Source of the DNA: Liriodendron chinense | Taxonomy: Eukaryota > Streptophyta > Magnoliopsida > Magnoliales > Magnoliaceae | Reading direction: 5' to 3' | DNA length: 64,000 nt | Assembly: GCA_003013855.2 (NCBI GenBank) | Contig: ML058466.1 | Location: forward strand, 2,037,501 to 2,101,500 | In this document: positions 44,077 through 54,640 of the stretch, in pieces | Layout of the letters: every line of letters begins with the position of its first letter | Numbering within the stretch: position 1 is the stretch's first letter | Made by a program: the position numbers and the translations under genes | Notes under the pieces: generated by a model | Told to the model about the DNA's origin: nothing | Database searches by the model: none | The model's input: only the letters and a program-made list of their open reading frames with translations

Positions 44077-45555
44077 TCAGAGGAGCTTAAAGAAGGGTAA
44101 GCACTTGTCAAAGGCCCGTGAAATGAACCTATTTAACGGTGCAATGCGACCAGCTAGACGTTGGACGTCCTTAAGAGTGGTCGGGGATTTCATCTCTATC
44201 AACGCTTTTATTTTTTCAGGATTTGCCTCAATTCCTCGTTGGCCGACCATAAATCCAAGAAATTTTCCAGCAGACACTCCGAACGCACATTTTTCTGGGT
44301 TTAGCTTCATCTGATATTTCCTCATCAAGTCGAAGGCTTCTCGAAGATCTGAAAGGTGATCGTCTTCTACGACACTTTTCACGAGCATGTCATCGACATA
44401 GACTTCCATATTCCTGCCGATTTGGGCGGCGAATATTTTATTGACGAGGCGCTGATAGGTGGCCCCTGCATTTTTGAGACCAAACGGAATTACCTGGTAG
44501 CAATATAGGCCTCGGTCAGTGATGAAGGCAGTATGTTGGCTATCGGGCGGATGCATCATGATCTGGTTATAACCGGAATAGGCATCCATAAAACTGAGCA
44601 GAGCATGCCCAGCTGTTGAATCGACCAGTTGGTCGATTCGCGGGGTCGGGAAGCTATCTTTGGGGCACGCTTTGTTCAAATCCGAATAGTCGACGCACAT
44701 TCTCCATTTGCCATTAGCTTTTCGAACGAGAACTACGTTCGCGACCCATTCCGGGTAGTCAACTTCTTTTATGAAATTGACCGTGAGCAGCTTCTCGACT
44801 TCAGCCTTGATTGCCATTTGCCTTTCTGCAGTGAAGGCACGTCGGCACTGGTGGACGGGTTTATACTTCGGGTCAACATTCAGACGATGTGCGATGACAC
44901 TGGGGTCAATGCCGGGCATGTCTTGGTGAGACCAGGCGAACACATCTTGGTATTCGGTGAGGAAACGGATCAAATCTCCCCGAAAGACGCTCCTCAAAGA
45001 GGATCCCACGTAGACAACTTTGGACGAGTCGCCTTCAGTTAAGTGAATCGCCACTGTCTCTTCCCCGGGAGTTCCTGATTGGAGAGCATTCTCTCTTGGG
45101 TCCAACGAGGTATCCGTCGGGGAGTTGGGCGAATCCTGTGCTACCATCATAACTGGTATCGTTTGTGCTTTCTTTCGGTCTTGTAGGGCTATCTCATAAC
45201 AAGACCGGGCTTCTCTTTGATTTCCTCGTACAACCTCAACACCATTCGGGGTAGGAAATTTGACGCACAAATACAAGGGATGTAAAGCTGCCCCAACCTT
45301 ATTAAGCGATGGTCGCCCCAAAATGGCGTTGTATGCTGATCTTCGATCTACCACGAGGAAATTTATGAAGATAGTCGTATTCGCTGGGCTCTCACCAAAG
45401 GTGACTGGAAGGTCAATGCTTCCTTCAGGTGTCACCACTTCGCCCCCGAAGCCGATAAGGGGAGTTGAGACTGGCTTGAGCAGGCTTCTGGCGAGTGCCA
45501 TTTTGTTGAAAGCCTCCAGGTAGAGTATATCATCAGAGCTACCTGTATCCACCAT
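44077..45555 (-). CDS. Tat-lineage protease and reverse transcriptase (open, 492 codons)
   Basis: A continuous frame. Protease MVDTGSSDDILYLEAF has the D-T-G-S active site, then GFGGEVVTPEGSIDLPVTFG and AYNAILGRPSLNKVGA. RT holds VRKANGKWRMCVDYSDLNKA, FMDAYSGYNQI (first catalytic Asp), PFGLKNAGATYQRLVN and MEVYVDDMLVKS (Asp pair). KCAFGVSAGKFLGFMV and LKDVQRLAGRIAPLNRFISR close it. Nearly all RT motifs are whole. A TGA/TAA at 44076 separates it from RNase H. As part of a polyprotein, its first Met is a convenience only. Confidence 0.93.
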   Translation of the reverse strand: MVDTGSSDDILYLEAFNKMALARSLLKPVSTPLIGFGGEVVTPEGSIDLPVTFGESPANTTIFINFLVVDRRSAYNAILGRPSLNKVGAALHPLYLCVKFPTPNGVEVVRGNQREARSCYEIALQDRKKAQTIPVMMVAQDSPNSPTDTSLDPRENALQSGTPGEETVAIHLTEGDSSKVVYVGSSLRSVFRGDLIRFLTEYQDVFAWSHQDMPGIDPSVIAHRLNVDPKYKPVHQCRRAFTAERQMAIKAEVEKLLTVNFIKEVDYPEWVANVVLVRKANGKWRMCVDYSDLNKACPKDSFPTPRIDQLVDSTAGHALLSFMDAYSGYNQIMMHPPDSQHTAFITDRGLYCYQVIPFGLKNAGATYQRLVNKIFAAQIGRNMEVYVDDMLVKSVVEDDHLSDLREAFDLMRKYQMKLNPEKCAFGVSAGKFLGFMVGQRGIEANPEKIKALIEMKSPTTLKDVQRLAGRIAPLNRFISRAFDKCLPFFKLL

Positions 45556-46273
45556 AATACGATGAGTCAGCTAATTTGATACCTTTAGCGCAACTACGAT
45601 GGAGTCTTCGTGAGGGAAGTGAATCCCCTCTGCATCTTCGATGGAGATGAAAGACGGTTGGACTCTGATGTATCGGGAGTTCGTTCCAGCCAGTAAATAT
45701 GCTGGGGCTTCTTGGATGCCTTACGGGTATATGCTTTTCTTGAAGCTTGAGAATCTCCTCCGCAAGCCGGTCCTCCGGCGATGGTCCGAATCTCCCTGGT
45801 AGGTTCAGCGTTTTCTTATGAAGTATGTCGATGAGGTGATTTCTTCTGATGTGGCGGGGCTTCCCCCCTTTTAGGTGAACGACCTTGTCGGACAACATAA
45901 TCTTGAAGGTGACCTTTTCGAATAAGAGCTTCGATGTGATCACGCAAAGATATACAGTCTTGGGTGTTATGCCCAGTGATCTTTGTGGAAATAACAAAAC
46001 TTGCTCTTATCTCTTTTCTCAAGATCAGATTTGATCTTTGCGGGCCATTTCACATATGGTTTATGCTTGATCCCCATTAGCACCTTTTCCGGAGGCCGGT
46101 TGAGGGGAGTGTAGTTATGGTACTGACCAAAGTAGACTTTCTTGGGAGAGCGGTCTCGCCGGTCGCGCCGATATTTCTTATCCGAATGAGAGATTTCCTC
46201 CGGCTTACGCTTCTTGCCCTGTATACCATGACGTGCTAGAATAACTTCTTCTGCGTTGATATACTTCTGAGCT
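45556..46273 (-). pseudogene. Tat-lineage gag-pol junction
   Basis: The minus strand reads RDKSKFCYFHKDHWA, then after a shift HNTQDCISLRDHIEALIRKG. This is the C-X2-H...H-X4-C knuckle of Tat gag. Stops and shifts near 45990, 45930 and 45720 split gag from protease. Confidence 0.85.
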
Positions 46274-47353
46274 TTAGCTTGGAATTCTGTCAGTCTTAGG
46301 AGGATTCTTATCCAAAGCGAATCTGAATTTTTTGCTTGTAATTCCGACTATTAGGACGGTGAGGCCTTTCTCTTCGGTATAACCTTCAGTTTGGATGGCT
46401 TCAGCAGTGAACCGTACTGTAAACTCCTTTATCGTTTCTCCATGCTGCTGTTTCAGATCCATTAGGTGAGATGCTGGTTTTTTTGTGCGGATGCTTCCCA
46501 TGAATTGGGAGAGGAAGAGCTCTGATAACTGTGCAAAGGACCCGATGGATCGAGGTTTTAGCCCCCGAAACCACGTGCGAGCTGCCTCCTTTAAGGTTAG
46601 GGAAAAAGCCCTACACATGATTTCCGAACCATGCCCCTCTAGCTCCATAAGAGATCTGTACGTTTCCAGATGTTCGAGAGGATCGCCAGTACCTGTATAT
46701 GGAGTGATGACGGGCGTACGATACTTTCTAAGTAAAGGTGCTTCCATGACCTCGCAGGTGAAAGGAGACTCGACTCGATGTACTGATGCCACAACAGCAG
46801 ATGGTCGATTCGCCTGATATCGTTGCTCCATATCATCAAAACGATCATGGATTCTCTTAAGGTCTCCTTCCCATGGTAAAGTATAACCTGACGTTTCAAC
46901 GGTGGACCCATGAGATTGCTGTTGGCGGAAGCACTGGAATGTATGGAATGCGGGGATAGCACAGGGGGTTGGTTGCCGATTGGCATTCGGTTTGACGGAG
47001 GATGATTTGGTTAGACCTGTGGTTCGTCCACAGAGTGTCTGGAAGCCACCAGTAATGGGTTGCGCCGGCAACCCTTCGAAAGGTAGTTTCTTAGGCTCCA
47101 GGAAATGCTGATCAAGCCGGTTAGACAAGGCTTGAAATCCAGCGTTGAGGGTTAGGAGTGTGTTTCCGAGGAAACGCATGACATCTTCTTGACTTCCGGA
47201 AGTCTCAAATAACGGGTTTTGTGATGGCACGTTAGGATCTCCTTAAGGGATGCCCGTCGAAGTGGCTTAAGGGATAGGCACCGGTTCAGTAACGTCAGGC
47301 GGAAGTAATGTCTGCCTTGAAGTGGAAGGATGAACTGTCTTTTTAGGAGGCAT
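46274..47353 (-). pseudogene. Tat-lineage gag
   Basis: An ATG at 47353 opens MPPKKTVHPSTSRQTLLPP. Two stops lie near 47270-47245. The main frame then runs from 47230: NPLFETSGSQEDVMRFL, YTGTGDPLEHLETYRSLMEL, RAFSLTLKEAARTWFRGLKP and LKQQHGETIKEFTVRFT, all typical of the Retrotrans_gag domain. It ends at NPPKTDRIPS. The product would form virus-like particles. Confidence 0.92.
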
Positions 47354-47400
47354 CGTGTTCGATGGTGGGAGCGGCTAAATTTGATGATCAAATTGAGTTC

Positions 47401-47415
47401 CCACAGACGGCGCCA
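47401..47415 (-). other. Primer-binding site of the Tat-lineage element
   Basis: Minus-strand TGGCGCCGTCTGTGG three bases inside the 5' LTR edge (47419). Confidence 0.93.
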
Positions 47416-47418
47416 ATC

Positions 47419-48207
47419 TGTTTACGTCGCGTTTTGTAACAGGGTCCTCCAAACATTCAACTTCCTTCCAAGCGATTTCCTCCTGAACCTGAAAAGAGAC
47501 AGAGGAAAAACTATGGGTGGCCGGCGTTCAGCCGTTAGCCCTCCGATGCTTAAGTTAGATAGGGTAGGGCTATAAAGAGAGGAAAAAGATTATGGGGCTT
47601 AAATATTGAATACCTTTATCATCTGTAGAGTCACCTATTTATAAAAATCTAAGCGATCTAGTCTGTTACGCAATCTGTTAGGATTACTGCTGATTTTAAG
47701 GGATAAGATGCTTATCTTGTTAATCCTTAGGTAAGGGGATAACCTAAGCTTTCCGGACGTCTAGCTGATTACGTCTCTTGATGGATATGTTCGAAGCTAT
47801 GAATAGAGACAAGCCAAAACCGGCTTATATGGGCTACTGGTACTATGAGACGAGGGACGTCCTTGCTAGAGACCAGAAACCGGGACCGTTCATATGTCAG
47901 GAGCTACTCATATGAGGGGGCTGCTCATATCAGGAGTGCTCGTATTTTTGGAATGCGACCCTTTCGACGAGCACGAGCCGAGCTGCTCGCATTTTGGGAT
48001 GCGACCCCTTGCGACGAGCACGAGCTGAGCTGCTCGCATTTTGGGACGCGACCCCTTTCGACGAGCACGAGCCGAGCTGCTCGCATTTTGGGACGCGACC
48101 CCTTTCGACGAGCACAAGCCGAGCTGCTCACATTTTGGGATGCGACCGTGATTCCTCTTTATCATTCTTTGATCGCATCTCTTAGGAGGCCAAATTTATC
48201 TATAACA
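47419..48207 (-). repeat. 5' LTR of the Tat-lineage element (789 bp, five minisatellite units)
   Basis: Near copy of 37768-38645 with about two minisatellite units fewer (units at 47950-48150). Confidence 0.95.
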
Positions 48208-48420
48208 CCAGTGGTAGTCGTCTCATTGATGACATTGTACAAGACTTCATCGGCCAAGCACAATTGAATTACGTTAATCACCCTTTGATCAAGTCCATCC
48301 AAATCTTCTCCTTTCATCGATTCAGGATGTTTCGCTTTCCCAAGGAGTACTTGTTGTAGCCCTTGCTGAATTAGAAAGGCTTTCATCTTTAACCTCCATA
48401 GATCAAAATTGTTTTTACCT
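48208..48420 (-). pseudogene. Minus-strand Copia gag, N-terminal part
   Basis: LWRLKMKAFLIQQGLQQVLL, LDGLDQRVINVIQLCLADEV and YNVINETTTTG form the start of the UBN2-type gag. The frame goes on at 37767 after the Tat-lineage insertion. Confidence 0.93.
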
Positions 48421-48506
48421 GTGAACTACTCTAGTCCTCTGTCTCGAACTTCACATCCGATCCCCTCGATGCCATGTCTCAAACTCAATATGAAAACTCA
48501 ACGTTA

Positions 48507-48518
48507 GCTCGGATACCA
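48507..48518 (-). other. Primer-binding site of the minus-strand Copia
   Basis: Minus-strand TGGTATCCGAGC, one to two bases from the 5' LTR edge, matches initiator Met tRNA with one change. Confidence 0.9.
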
Positions 48519-48520
48519 CT

Positions 48521-49030
48521 TGTTAGGGACGCAGCAAGTCCTAACACAACTTGTCAAGTGAACCTTAGACAGAATCGCACAATGCAATAGGGAAAGAAAA
48601 ATTCGAGCATGCACAAAAAACACAGAGATTTTACGTGGAAAAACCCTTTCAGGAAAAAAACGACACCAAGCGACAAACGATCCACTATAATCAGAAAGTT
48701 ACAAGAGATGGAACAATTTACAGATGGAAAACCCTAGCTTTCTCCCTCAAAACCCTTAGCTCTCTTCATGTTAACCCTAGTCTTGTATTAACATGGTATG
48801 TATAACCCTATTACAAAATTAGAAACAAAACCGCGCACCTACACAGAATTACGAGCACCATGGATTGATCCCGTCAATCAAATCAACCAAACTGTCGATC
48901 AAATCGATGACGTCAAAAAAGTCCAAAGAGTAAACTCGTATTTTTTAGATTTTCTCGATCGAATTGGCTAGGCTGTCAATCGAATCGAAAAAATCTTGTT
49001 TTGCAACAAATTGAAGGCACTCAATCAACA
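48521..49030 (-). repeat. 5' LTR of the minus-strand Copia
   Basis: Plus orientation TGTTAGGGACGCAGC ... CTCAATCAACA, near copy of 26313-26840. Confidence 0.94.
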
Positions 49031-49243
49031 GATTGCATATGCTCCAACGGTCCCCCCCATTCAGCAATATACTTTTCCTAATACTCTCTTTTTCTCATTC
49101 TAAAGCATTCTAAGGCCTACACACACACACACACTCTCTCTCTCACAATCTCTCTCTAGTCTCACTCACTTCACTAGAAGCAAAGAAGCAAGAAGACAAG
49201 AAGCAAAGAAGAAAACCAACTACCAATCCTCAATCTCTCATTC

Positions 49244-49249
<6 letters not shown>

Positions 49250-49294
<45 letters not shown>
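49250..49294 (+). repeat. (CT)n microsatellite
   Basis: About 22 CT repeats within the hAT element. Confidence 0.97.
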
Positions 49295-49297
<3 letters not shown>

Positions 49298-49765
49298 TTC
49301 TCATTCTCTAATATAATCTCTACGGACTCTACCTCATTTCCTTATCTTTTACTTTCTTTCTTTCGTTAGCATTCTATCCTCTACGTTTCCAAGTTCTAAC
49401 TTCTAAGTCTAACATTCATTGTCTCTTTTTTTTTATCCATTTCAATAGTCAAGAGTCAAGACTCAAAGACTAAAAACTCAAGAGACTCAAGTCAAGACTC
49501 AAAGACTAAAAACTCAAGAGACTCAAGTCAAGACCCAACATTAGTTTGTTTTCATTGTATTCATTTGTATAATTGTATTGTGTATTATTGTTATTCATTT
49601 ATTTTATTAAGGCATTCAAATTCAAGTGTTCAACACTAGATTTCAAGACTTTTAATTGAAATTTCCAAATGTCATGCAGATTCACTTTTAATTGAAATTT
49701 GCAAATGTTATGCAGATTCACACGAAATTAAGAAGAAGAAGAGAGAAAAAAAATGTCTCAAACAA

Positions 49766-49900
49766 AAGAAACTCAATGATCTAGTCTTCGTCCAGTATAA
49801 CCAGAAGCTGCGGAAACAATTCCAGGCTAGGCAAGAAAAGCAAGGATTTTAGAATCATATCTGCCTAGATGATTTGGAGGAAGATAGTGACTTCTGGAGA
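49766..49900 (+). pseudogene. hAT transposase C-terminal remnant
   Basis: KKLNDLVFVQYNQKLRKQFQ and, after one stop, NHICLDDLEEDSDFWR resemble the RLNDLVFV.YN..L and D..CLDDI...W blocks at the very end of plant hAT transposases (DUF659/hAT dimerisation type proteins). It agrees with the hAT-type ends and 8-bp TSD of the surrounding element. No catalytic region is present. Confidence 0.72.
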
Positions 49901-50685
49901 TAGAGGATTCAATCTTTATAGGCGAGTCCCTAAGATGGGCCCAAGTCAAAGATGTTGCTTATGGATTGGCACTTGGCAAAGGTTCTCAACGGCGGAGAAG
50001 AGTGGCGAGCAGTAGCACGAGGCCTAGTAGCAATCAAGGCCAAGAAGATGGGATTGAGATTGAAGAAGTACAAGAAGAAGATGCTTGACCATTGGACGTG
50101 GATGAACAACTTCTGTGGATAGATGATGAAGAAAAGAAGTGAACGTTGAAGAAGGAGATGACTCTGACAACTGACGACGACGACGGTGGTGGTGGTGGTG
50201 TGCCATAATGGGAGAAGGATCAATGTATATAGTAGTTTGTATATTTTGTAAATCGCAACTTGTAAATGTAAATTTCAATACTTGTATTAAAAATTTGTAA
50301 TTTCTAAGTTGTAACTTGTAATTGTAAATAATGTATATTGTAGTCTTCAATCTCTATTCAACAAGATTTCCTTTATCAATAAATATTTTAAATTTTTATT
50401 AACAAGTTGTTGACTTGTTGTTAATTTTTCCATTTCGGTTAATGATTGTTAATTTATTATAGCTTAGGTAATACACAAATTAGATTGAAATAGATAAGAA
50501 AACTAATGTGGATTAGTTTTATAGTCTTTTTACCAATTTTTTTCATATTTTTTCCCACTTTTTGATTTTTTAATTTAAGTGAAAAATCATGAGTGATCGC
50601 TCATGCAATTGTGCGAACGCATAAGCGATCAGACATGGCGGACCGCACAAAGACGCATATGCGATTTGATAACATTGCTAAGGAT

Positions 50686-52149
50686 TATGTTAATATTGTT
50701 TGGTTATTTCTTTTTTTCAAGATTTAATAATATAATTCCAGAAAATTCAGAAGTTATGATTTAATTTCTAAAATTCCAGATTTATTACGGAAATTTTCAG
50801 AATTATTGTAGAAATTCTGAAATTTCAGATTTATACCAGAGAACCCTGAAATTTCATATTTGTTGAAAGCACATCTAAAATTCCATATTTAATTTAAAAT
50901 ATTCCAGAGTTTATTGTACAGATTCTGAAACTTCAGATCTATTGAAAGTACTTTTAGAATCTCATATTTTGTGTAATATTCATAAATTCCAAGGTTTGTT
51001 ATGCAATATTCCAAATTTCCAGATTTGACTCGTTGCAATGTATGTTTATATAAATATATATTTTTGGAATCAAGATGATGGAAAAAGTGTGTAATAATTA
51101 GGGTATTTGAAGATCATAATTGGATGAATTTATGGACATCACATGTGCTATGGTGTTATGATGCTTTTGGGAATATTGATTTCAAAAAAATCATGCATTG
51201 TTGGATTCTGGAATTTATTGAATTGTATTTGGAATGTTAAAAAAAATAGGTGGGGCAATTGAGTCCCCTGGGTTGAAAGTCCAAGAAGCCCAATTAGTAC
51301 CACTTGGAACCTCCACTGTTTAGGCCGAGTGGGTGAGCATGTCAGGATTGCAAAAGGTTTTCATTGATAGGTACTAGATGGAGTAGAGGTTTGACTAGCC
51401 TACGATAAACAAATCGATAATCGATTGTCAAAGCCAGGTGGGTGAGCATGTCAAGATTGCAAAAGGTTCTCACTAATAGGTGTCGGATGGAGTTTTGGGG
51501 GAAAGTGGTGGCCAACTGGTGCAAACTGGCGCTAGTGTTCAAAAGGTCGAACCGTACAGATTACTATGGCTACATTCTGTTTAGTTTTTAAGATTATTTA
51601 TTCATGATCTTGCCCTATTGAGAAAGTAATGAATTTCATCAATTTTAGATTTTCAAGCTATGCATGAGAGTTTCTAATGTTTTTTTTTTTTTTTATAAAT
51701 ATGGTTCATTCGGGTTGGACTTGTTTTATTTCAAAACTTGCACTGAGATATGCTCATTGGGCTTTTAGCTCACCCATTTGTTTATGTTGAATTTCAAGAA
51801 TAGGACCTCGCCAGAGTGCATGAGAGAGATTGTTAGTCATCTCTTTGCTTTCTAGATTTAGTTTTCTTTGGAATTTTAGATTTTATTATAATGGACTTGG
51901 AATAATAAGTTTATATATGACTTTGGTTAGTGATGTTGATGATTTAGTATTTTAAAGAGTGGGTGTTTATTTCTTCAAGTTAATATTCATGACTTTAATT
52001 TAAAAAATATATCTAATATATGTCTGTTTGATGGATGCAATGTAGTGTTGTGTTTGGAAATTGGGTTGTGAATATAGAATTATTGAATCGTGCCCCTGAC
52101 TACGGGATCTAGGTGAAGAGAATTCAGGTGCTGGATTCGGGGCATGACA
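50686..52149 (+). repeat. Chromovirus 5' LTR, piece 3
   Basis: It parallels 58000-59491 throughout, including a two-copy block with GGTGGGTGAGCATGTCA and CAAAAGGTT (51330-51500). It ends GGGGCATGACA, directly before the PBS. Confidence 0.92.
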
Positions 52150-52152
52150 GTT

Positions 52153-52165
52153 TGGTATCAGAGCC
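52153..52165 (+). other. Primer-binding site of the chromovirus
   Basis: TGGTATCAGAGC three bases after the LTR end, matching initiator Met tRNA. Confidence 0.92.
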
Positions 52166-52339
52166 TGGGTTTTGCGATAGACTTGGAGTTAGGCATTATT
52201 TGGACACTTAGGCACATCAGAGATAGGATGCACCTCTGTGGTGATTACTATTGTGTTTGTTGTCTGTTTGTAGTGTTGCGCTTGGATTACTTACTTTTAG
52301 AAGAATTCTGAAGTTATTTTGTCTATTCAATCGTAGATT

Positions 52340-53400
52340 ATGGCAGGAAGCAACAGAAAATGTAAATCCGCAGCAACCGCATCGGCGTCTGGAGCCGCTA
52401 AGGGTAGCCGGACTCTGGATGGGATCTTCTGTGTCTTAGGAGATATGGTTGCCATTCTAGAGCAGCAGGTCCGTCGTGATAATGAGGGGGCTACATTAGT
52501 CGAGTAGGTCAAAGCTGAAAACTTGGTGAAAGAATTTAAGAGGTTGAGCCCACCAACTCAAGGGTTTGTCAGACCCTATGGAGGCAAAAAAGTGGAAGAT
52601 GCAGATAGAGAAAGTGTTTGCAGTCATGGGATGTGACAAGGAGCAAATGGTCACCTTAGCAGTTTTGTGTTGGAAGAAGAGGTTGACCACTTGTGGTAGA
52701 TGGTTGCTAGATCTGCAGGGCAGGAGACAGTGTGGACGTGGGATATGTTATGTGAGAAGTTCTACGAGAAATATTTTCCTAACAGTGTTCAAGACAAGAA
52801 GGTAGTGGAGTTCATGGATCTTGAGCGGGGTGATATGACCAGGGGGGCAATATGAGGCCAAATTTGCCGAGTTATCTCGTTTTACCACGTACATGATTAC
52901 ATATGCAACTCTTAAGGCTAAGAAGTTTGAGAGGGGTCTGAGAGGGTCCATTCGCAACAAGTTGTTTGCTTTGAAGCTCAAGATTTATGCAGATGTAGTG
53001 GACCAAGCCCTAATTATAGAGCAAGATAATGAAGGATTTTGGAAGAACCACAAGTGGAAGAGGGAGGCAAGGGCTAAGGGCAGAGCTACACCTAGTATGC
53101 CTCGGGCGCAGGGTAGTGCTTCCAAGAGGCAAATGACAACGAGGCCTACCGCACCAATTCCAACACAGCCAGCACCAGGTTAACTTTGGGGCAATTGTTA
53201 CAATTGTGGAGAAACGAATCACCCAACTTGTTCTTGCAACCGTCCACGCCAACAACGGTAGTATCAGATACCCCAGTAGCAACATTAGACACCCCAACAG
53301 CAGTATCGGAGACCCAGCAGCAGCAACAAAGACTGCAACAGCAAAGACCCCAGCAGCAGTAGCAGCAGAGGTAGGGAGGTCAAGCCCCGGGCAATCGACC
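52340..53400 (+). pseudogene. Chromovirus gag
   Basis: An ATG at 52340 opens MAGSNRKCKSAATASASG, then a stop near 52439. DPMEAKKWKMQIEKVFAVMG (52566 on), MITYATLKAKKFERGLRGSI and ALKLKIYADVVDQALIIEQD are Retrotrans_gag pieces in shifting frames. A knuckle CYNCGETNHPTCSC (near 53197) precedes a Gln-rich tail. About five frameshifts are needed to read it. Confidence 0.9.
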
Positions 53401-53418
53401 TAGGTTTGCGCATTCGAC

Positions 53419-53850
53419 GTGGCTCCGAGAGATGCAGACACCAGTGGAGCCGTAGTGGAAGGTACCTTGGTTATCTATTCTTTGGTTGTTAGAGTTTTGT
53501 TTGATTCTAGAGCTACGCATTCCTTTATTGCAACTTCTTTCACATGTTTGTTGGGTCTATCCTTTGAACCCTTAGATGAAGAATTAGTAGTCGCTACACC
53601 GATAGGAGTTCAGTTGTGATAGATCGGATATGTAAATCTTGTCTAGTCATGATTAGAGATTCAATGTTGACGGTTGATCTTATTGTAGTGGAGATGCATG
53701 AGTATAAGGTCATCTTGGGGATGGATTGGTTGGCCTCATTTCATGCCAAGTTGGATTGCTTTGAGAAGACAATTACCTTCTATATTCCTAGATGGCCACA
53801 ATTCCAGTTCCTAGGGATGTGGAAGGATGGCTAGTAGATAATTTCTTAGC
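53419..53850 (+). pseudogene. Chromovirus protease
   Basis: VRVLFDSRATHSFIATSF holds the active site with D-S-G changed to D-S-R. After a stop near 53618, VEMHEYKVILGMDWLASFHA and LDCFEKTITF follow. Confidence 0.92.
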
Positions 53851-54640
53851 TATTGTAGAGGTCAAGAAGCAAGAGTTGGGTGTCGATCATATCCTAATCA
53901 TTTGTGAGTTTCGGGATGTATTTCAAGATATACTAGAATTGCCTCCAGGGAGGGTAGTCAATTTCGGAATTGATCTCATCCTCGAGACTTCACCGATTTA
54001 TATGGCTCCGTATCGTATGGCATTAATGGAGTTGAAAGAGTTGAAAGAGTTGAACGGGTAGATTCAGAAGATGTTGGTAGCAGGGTTTCATCCGGCCGAG
54101 TACGTCTCCGTGGGTTAATCCAATGTTGTTCGTGAAGAAGGATGGTTCAATGCGCTTGTACATAGATTATCATCGACTCAATAAGGCCACTATAAAAAAT
54201 AAATATCCCTTACCAGACCTATTTGACCATTTGAAGGAAGCCCAATTCTTCTCCAAGAATGCCCTACAGTGGGAATACCACCAGCTTAGGATCAAGGAGG
54301 ACGTTCCGAAAACTGCCTTCCGAGCTCGCTATGGAAACTATGAGTTCCTTGTGAATAGAGTTTTTAAACCGTACTTAGATCAGCTTGTCATAGTGTTTAT
54401 AGACGACATTCTTTTATATTCCAAGACCCAAGAGAAGCATGAGCAGCATCTCAGAATTTCCCTTCAAACCCTATGAGAACACAAGCAATATGCTAAATTC
54501 AAGTAGTGTGAACTCTGGCAGAAGGAGGTGAAATTTCTGGGTGAGTTTCAAGAAGGGTGTGTCCGTAGATCCTTCGAAGGTAAAAGTGGTGTTGAAGTGA
54601 GGACAACCCACAAATGTGACTAAAGTTCACAGTTTTCTTA
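53851..54640 (+). pseudogene. Chromovirus reverse transcriptase, damaged
   Basis: Motifs are FRDVFQDILELPPGRVVNFG, IYMAPYRMALMELKEL, VKKDGSMRLYIDYHRLNKA, YHQLRIKEDVPKTAF and VIVFIDDILLYSKTQEKHE. The first catalytic Asp region reads KNALQWEYHQ, where KIDLRSGYHQ is normal, so the Asp is gone. About 16 residues (PFGLTNAPAAF region) are missing between YEFLV and NRVF without breaking frame. Stops lie at 54058 and 54475. Confidence 0.92.

Larger units (their letters stand above)
37768..48207 (-). mobile_element. Tat-lineage Ty3/Gypsy retrotransposon with antisense gene
   Basis: LTRs are 37768-38645 (3') and 47419-48207 (5'), starting TGTTTACGTCGC and ending TTATCTATAACA in plus orientation. The PBS (47401-47415, minus strand TGGCGCCGTCTGTGG) is the word known from Tat-group plant Gypsy elements. 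The polypurine tract TTTGGGGGGCAGT lies by the 3' LTR. Gag, protease, RT, RNase H, a second archaeal-type RNase H (43218-43541) and integrase follow on the minus strand. The second RNase H is diagnostic for the Tat lineage. An additional gene on the plus strand lies between pol and 3' LTR. Flanks CCGTG and CCAGT(G) look like a decayed TSD. Confidence 0.95.
26313..49030 (-). mobile_element. Tork/Tnt1-type Copia LTR retrotransposon (minus strand, two large nested inserts)
   Basis: LTRs are 26313-26840 (3') and 48521-49030 (5'), in direct repeat. The PBS lies left of 48521 on the minus strand (TGGTATCCGAGC) and the polypurine tract CCACAGTGGAGAT lies right of 26840. The flanks GATCG (26308-26312) and GATTG (49031-49035) match at four of five. 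Gag, protease, integrase, RT and RNase H follow in Copia order on the minus strand. A MITE carrying another Copia splits RT from RNase H, and a Tat-lineage Gypsy splits gag. Without these it is about 5.0 kb. Frames are broken but long stretches are open. Confidence 0.93.
26242..50677 (+). mobile_element. Non-autonomous hAT transposon (1.7 kb without its nested insert)
   Basis: The left end CAGTGTTGTCATAAGC and the right end, read inward, CAATGTTATCAAATCG form hAT-type terminal inverted repeats. The 8-bp flanks CTTTGGAT (26234-26241) and CTAAGGAT (50678-50685) match at six of eight positions, the size expected for hAT. Removing the Copia at 26313-49030 leaves 71 bp on the left and 1647 bp on the right, about 1.7 kb. 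The right part keeps a piece of transposase C-terminus (49766-49900), so it is an internally deleted relative of an autonomous hAT. Confidence 0.8.
49036..50677 (+). other. Right part of the hAT element
   Basis: It holds a (CT)n run (49250-49294), a 41-bp unit repeated twice (CAAGACTCAAAGACTAAAAA..., 49455-49535), a 33-bp two-copy repeat (49660-49722), the transposase remnant at 49766-49900 and a GAC/GGT repeat near 50175. It ends in the right terminal inverted repeat. Confidence 0.75.

Noticed and set aside
41845..45555. Domesticated (host) integrase or protease-RT gene, because these frames are open
   Set aside because: They sit between matched LTRs with PBS and polypurine tract, beside broken gag and RNase H, so they are simply less decayed parts of a retrotransposon.
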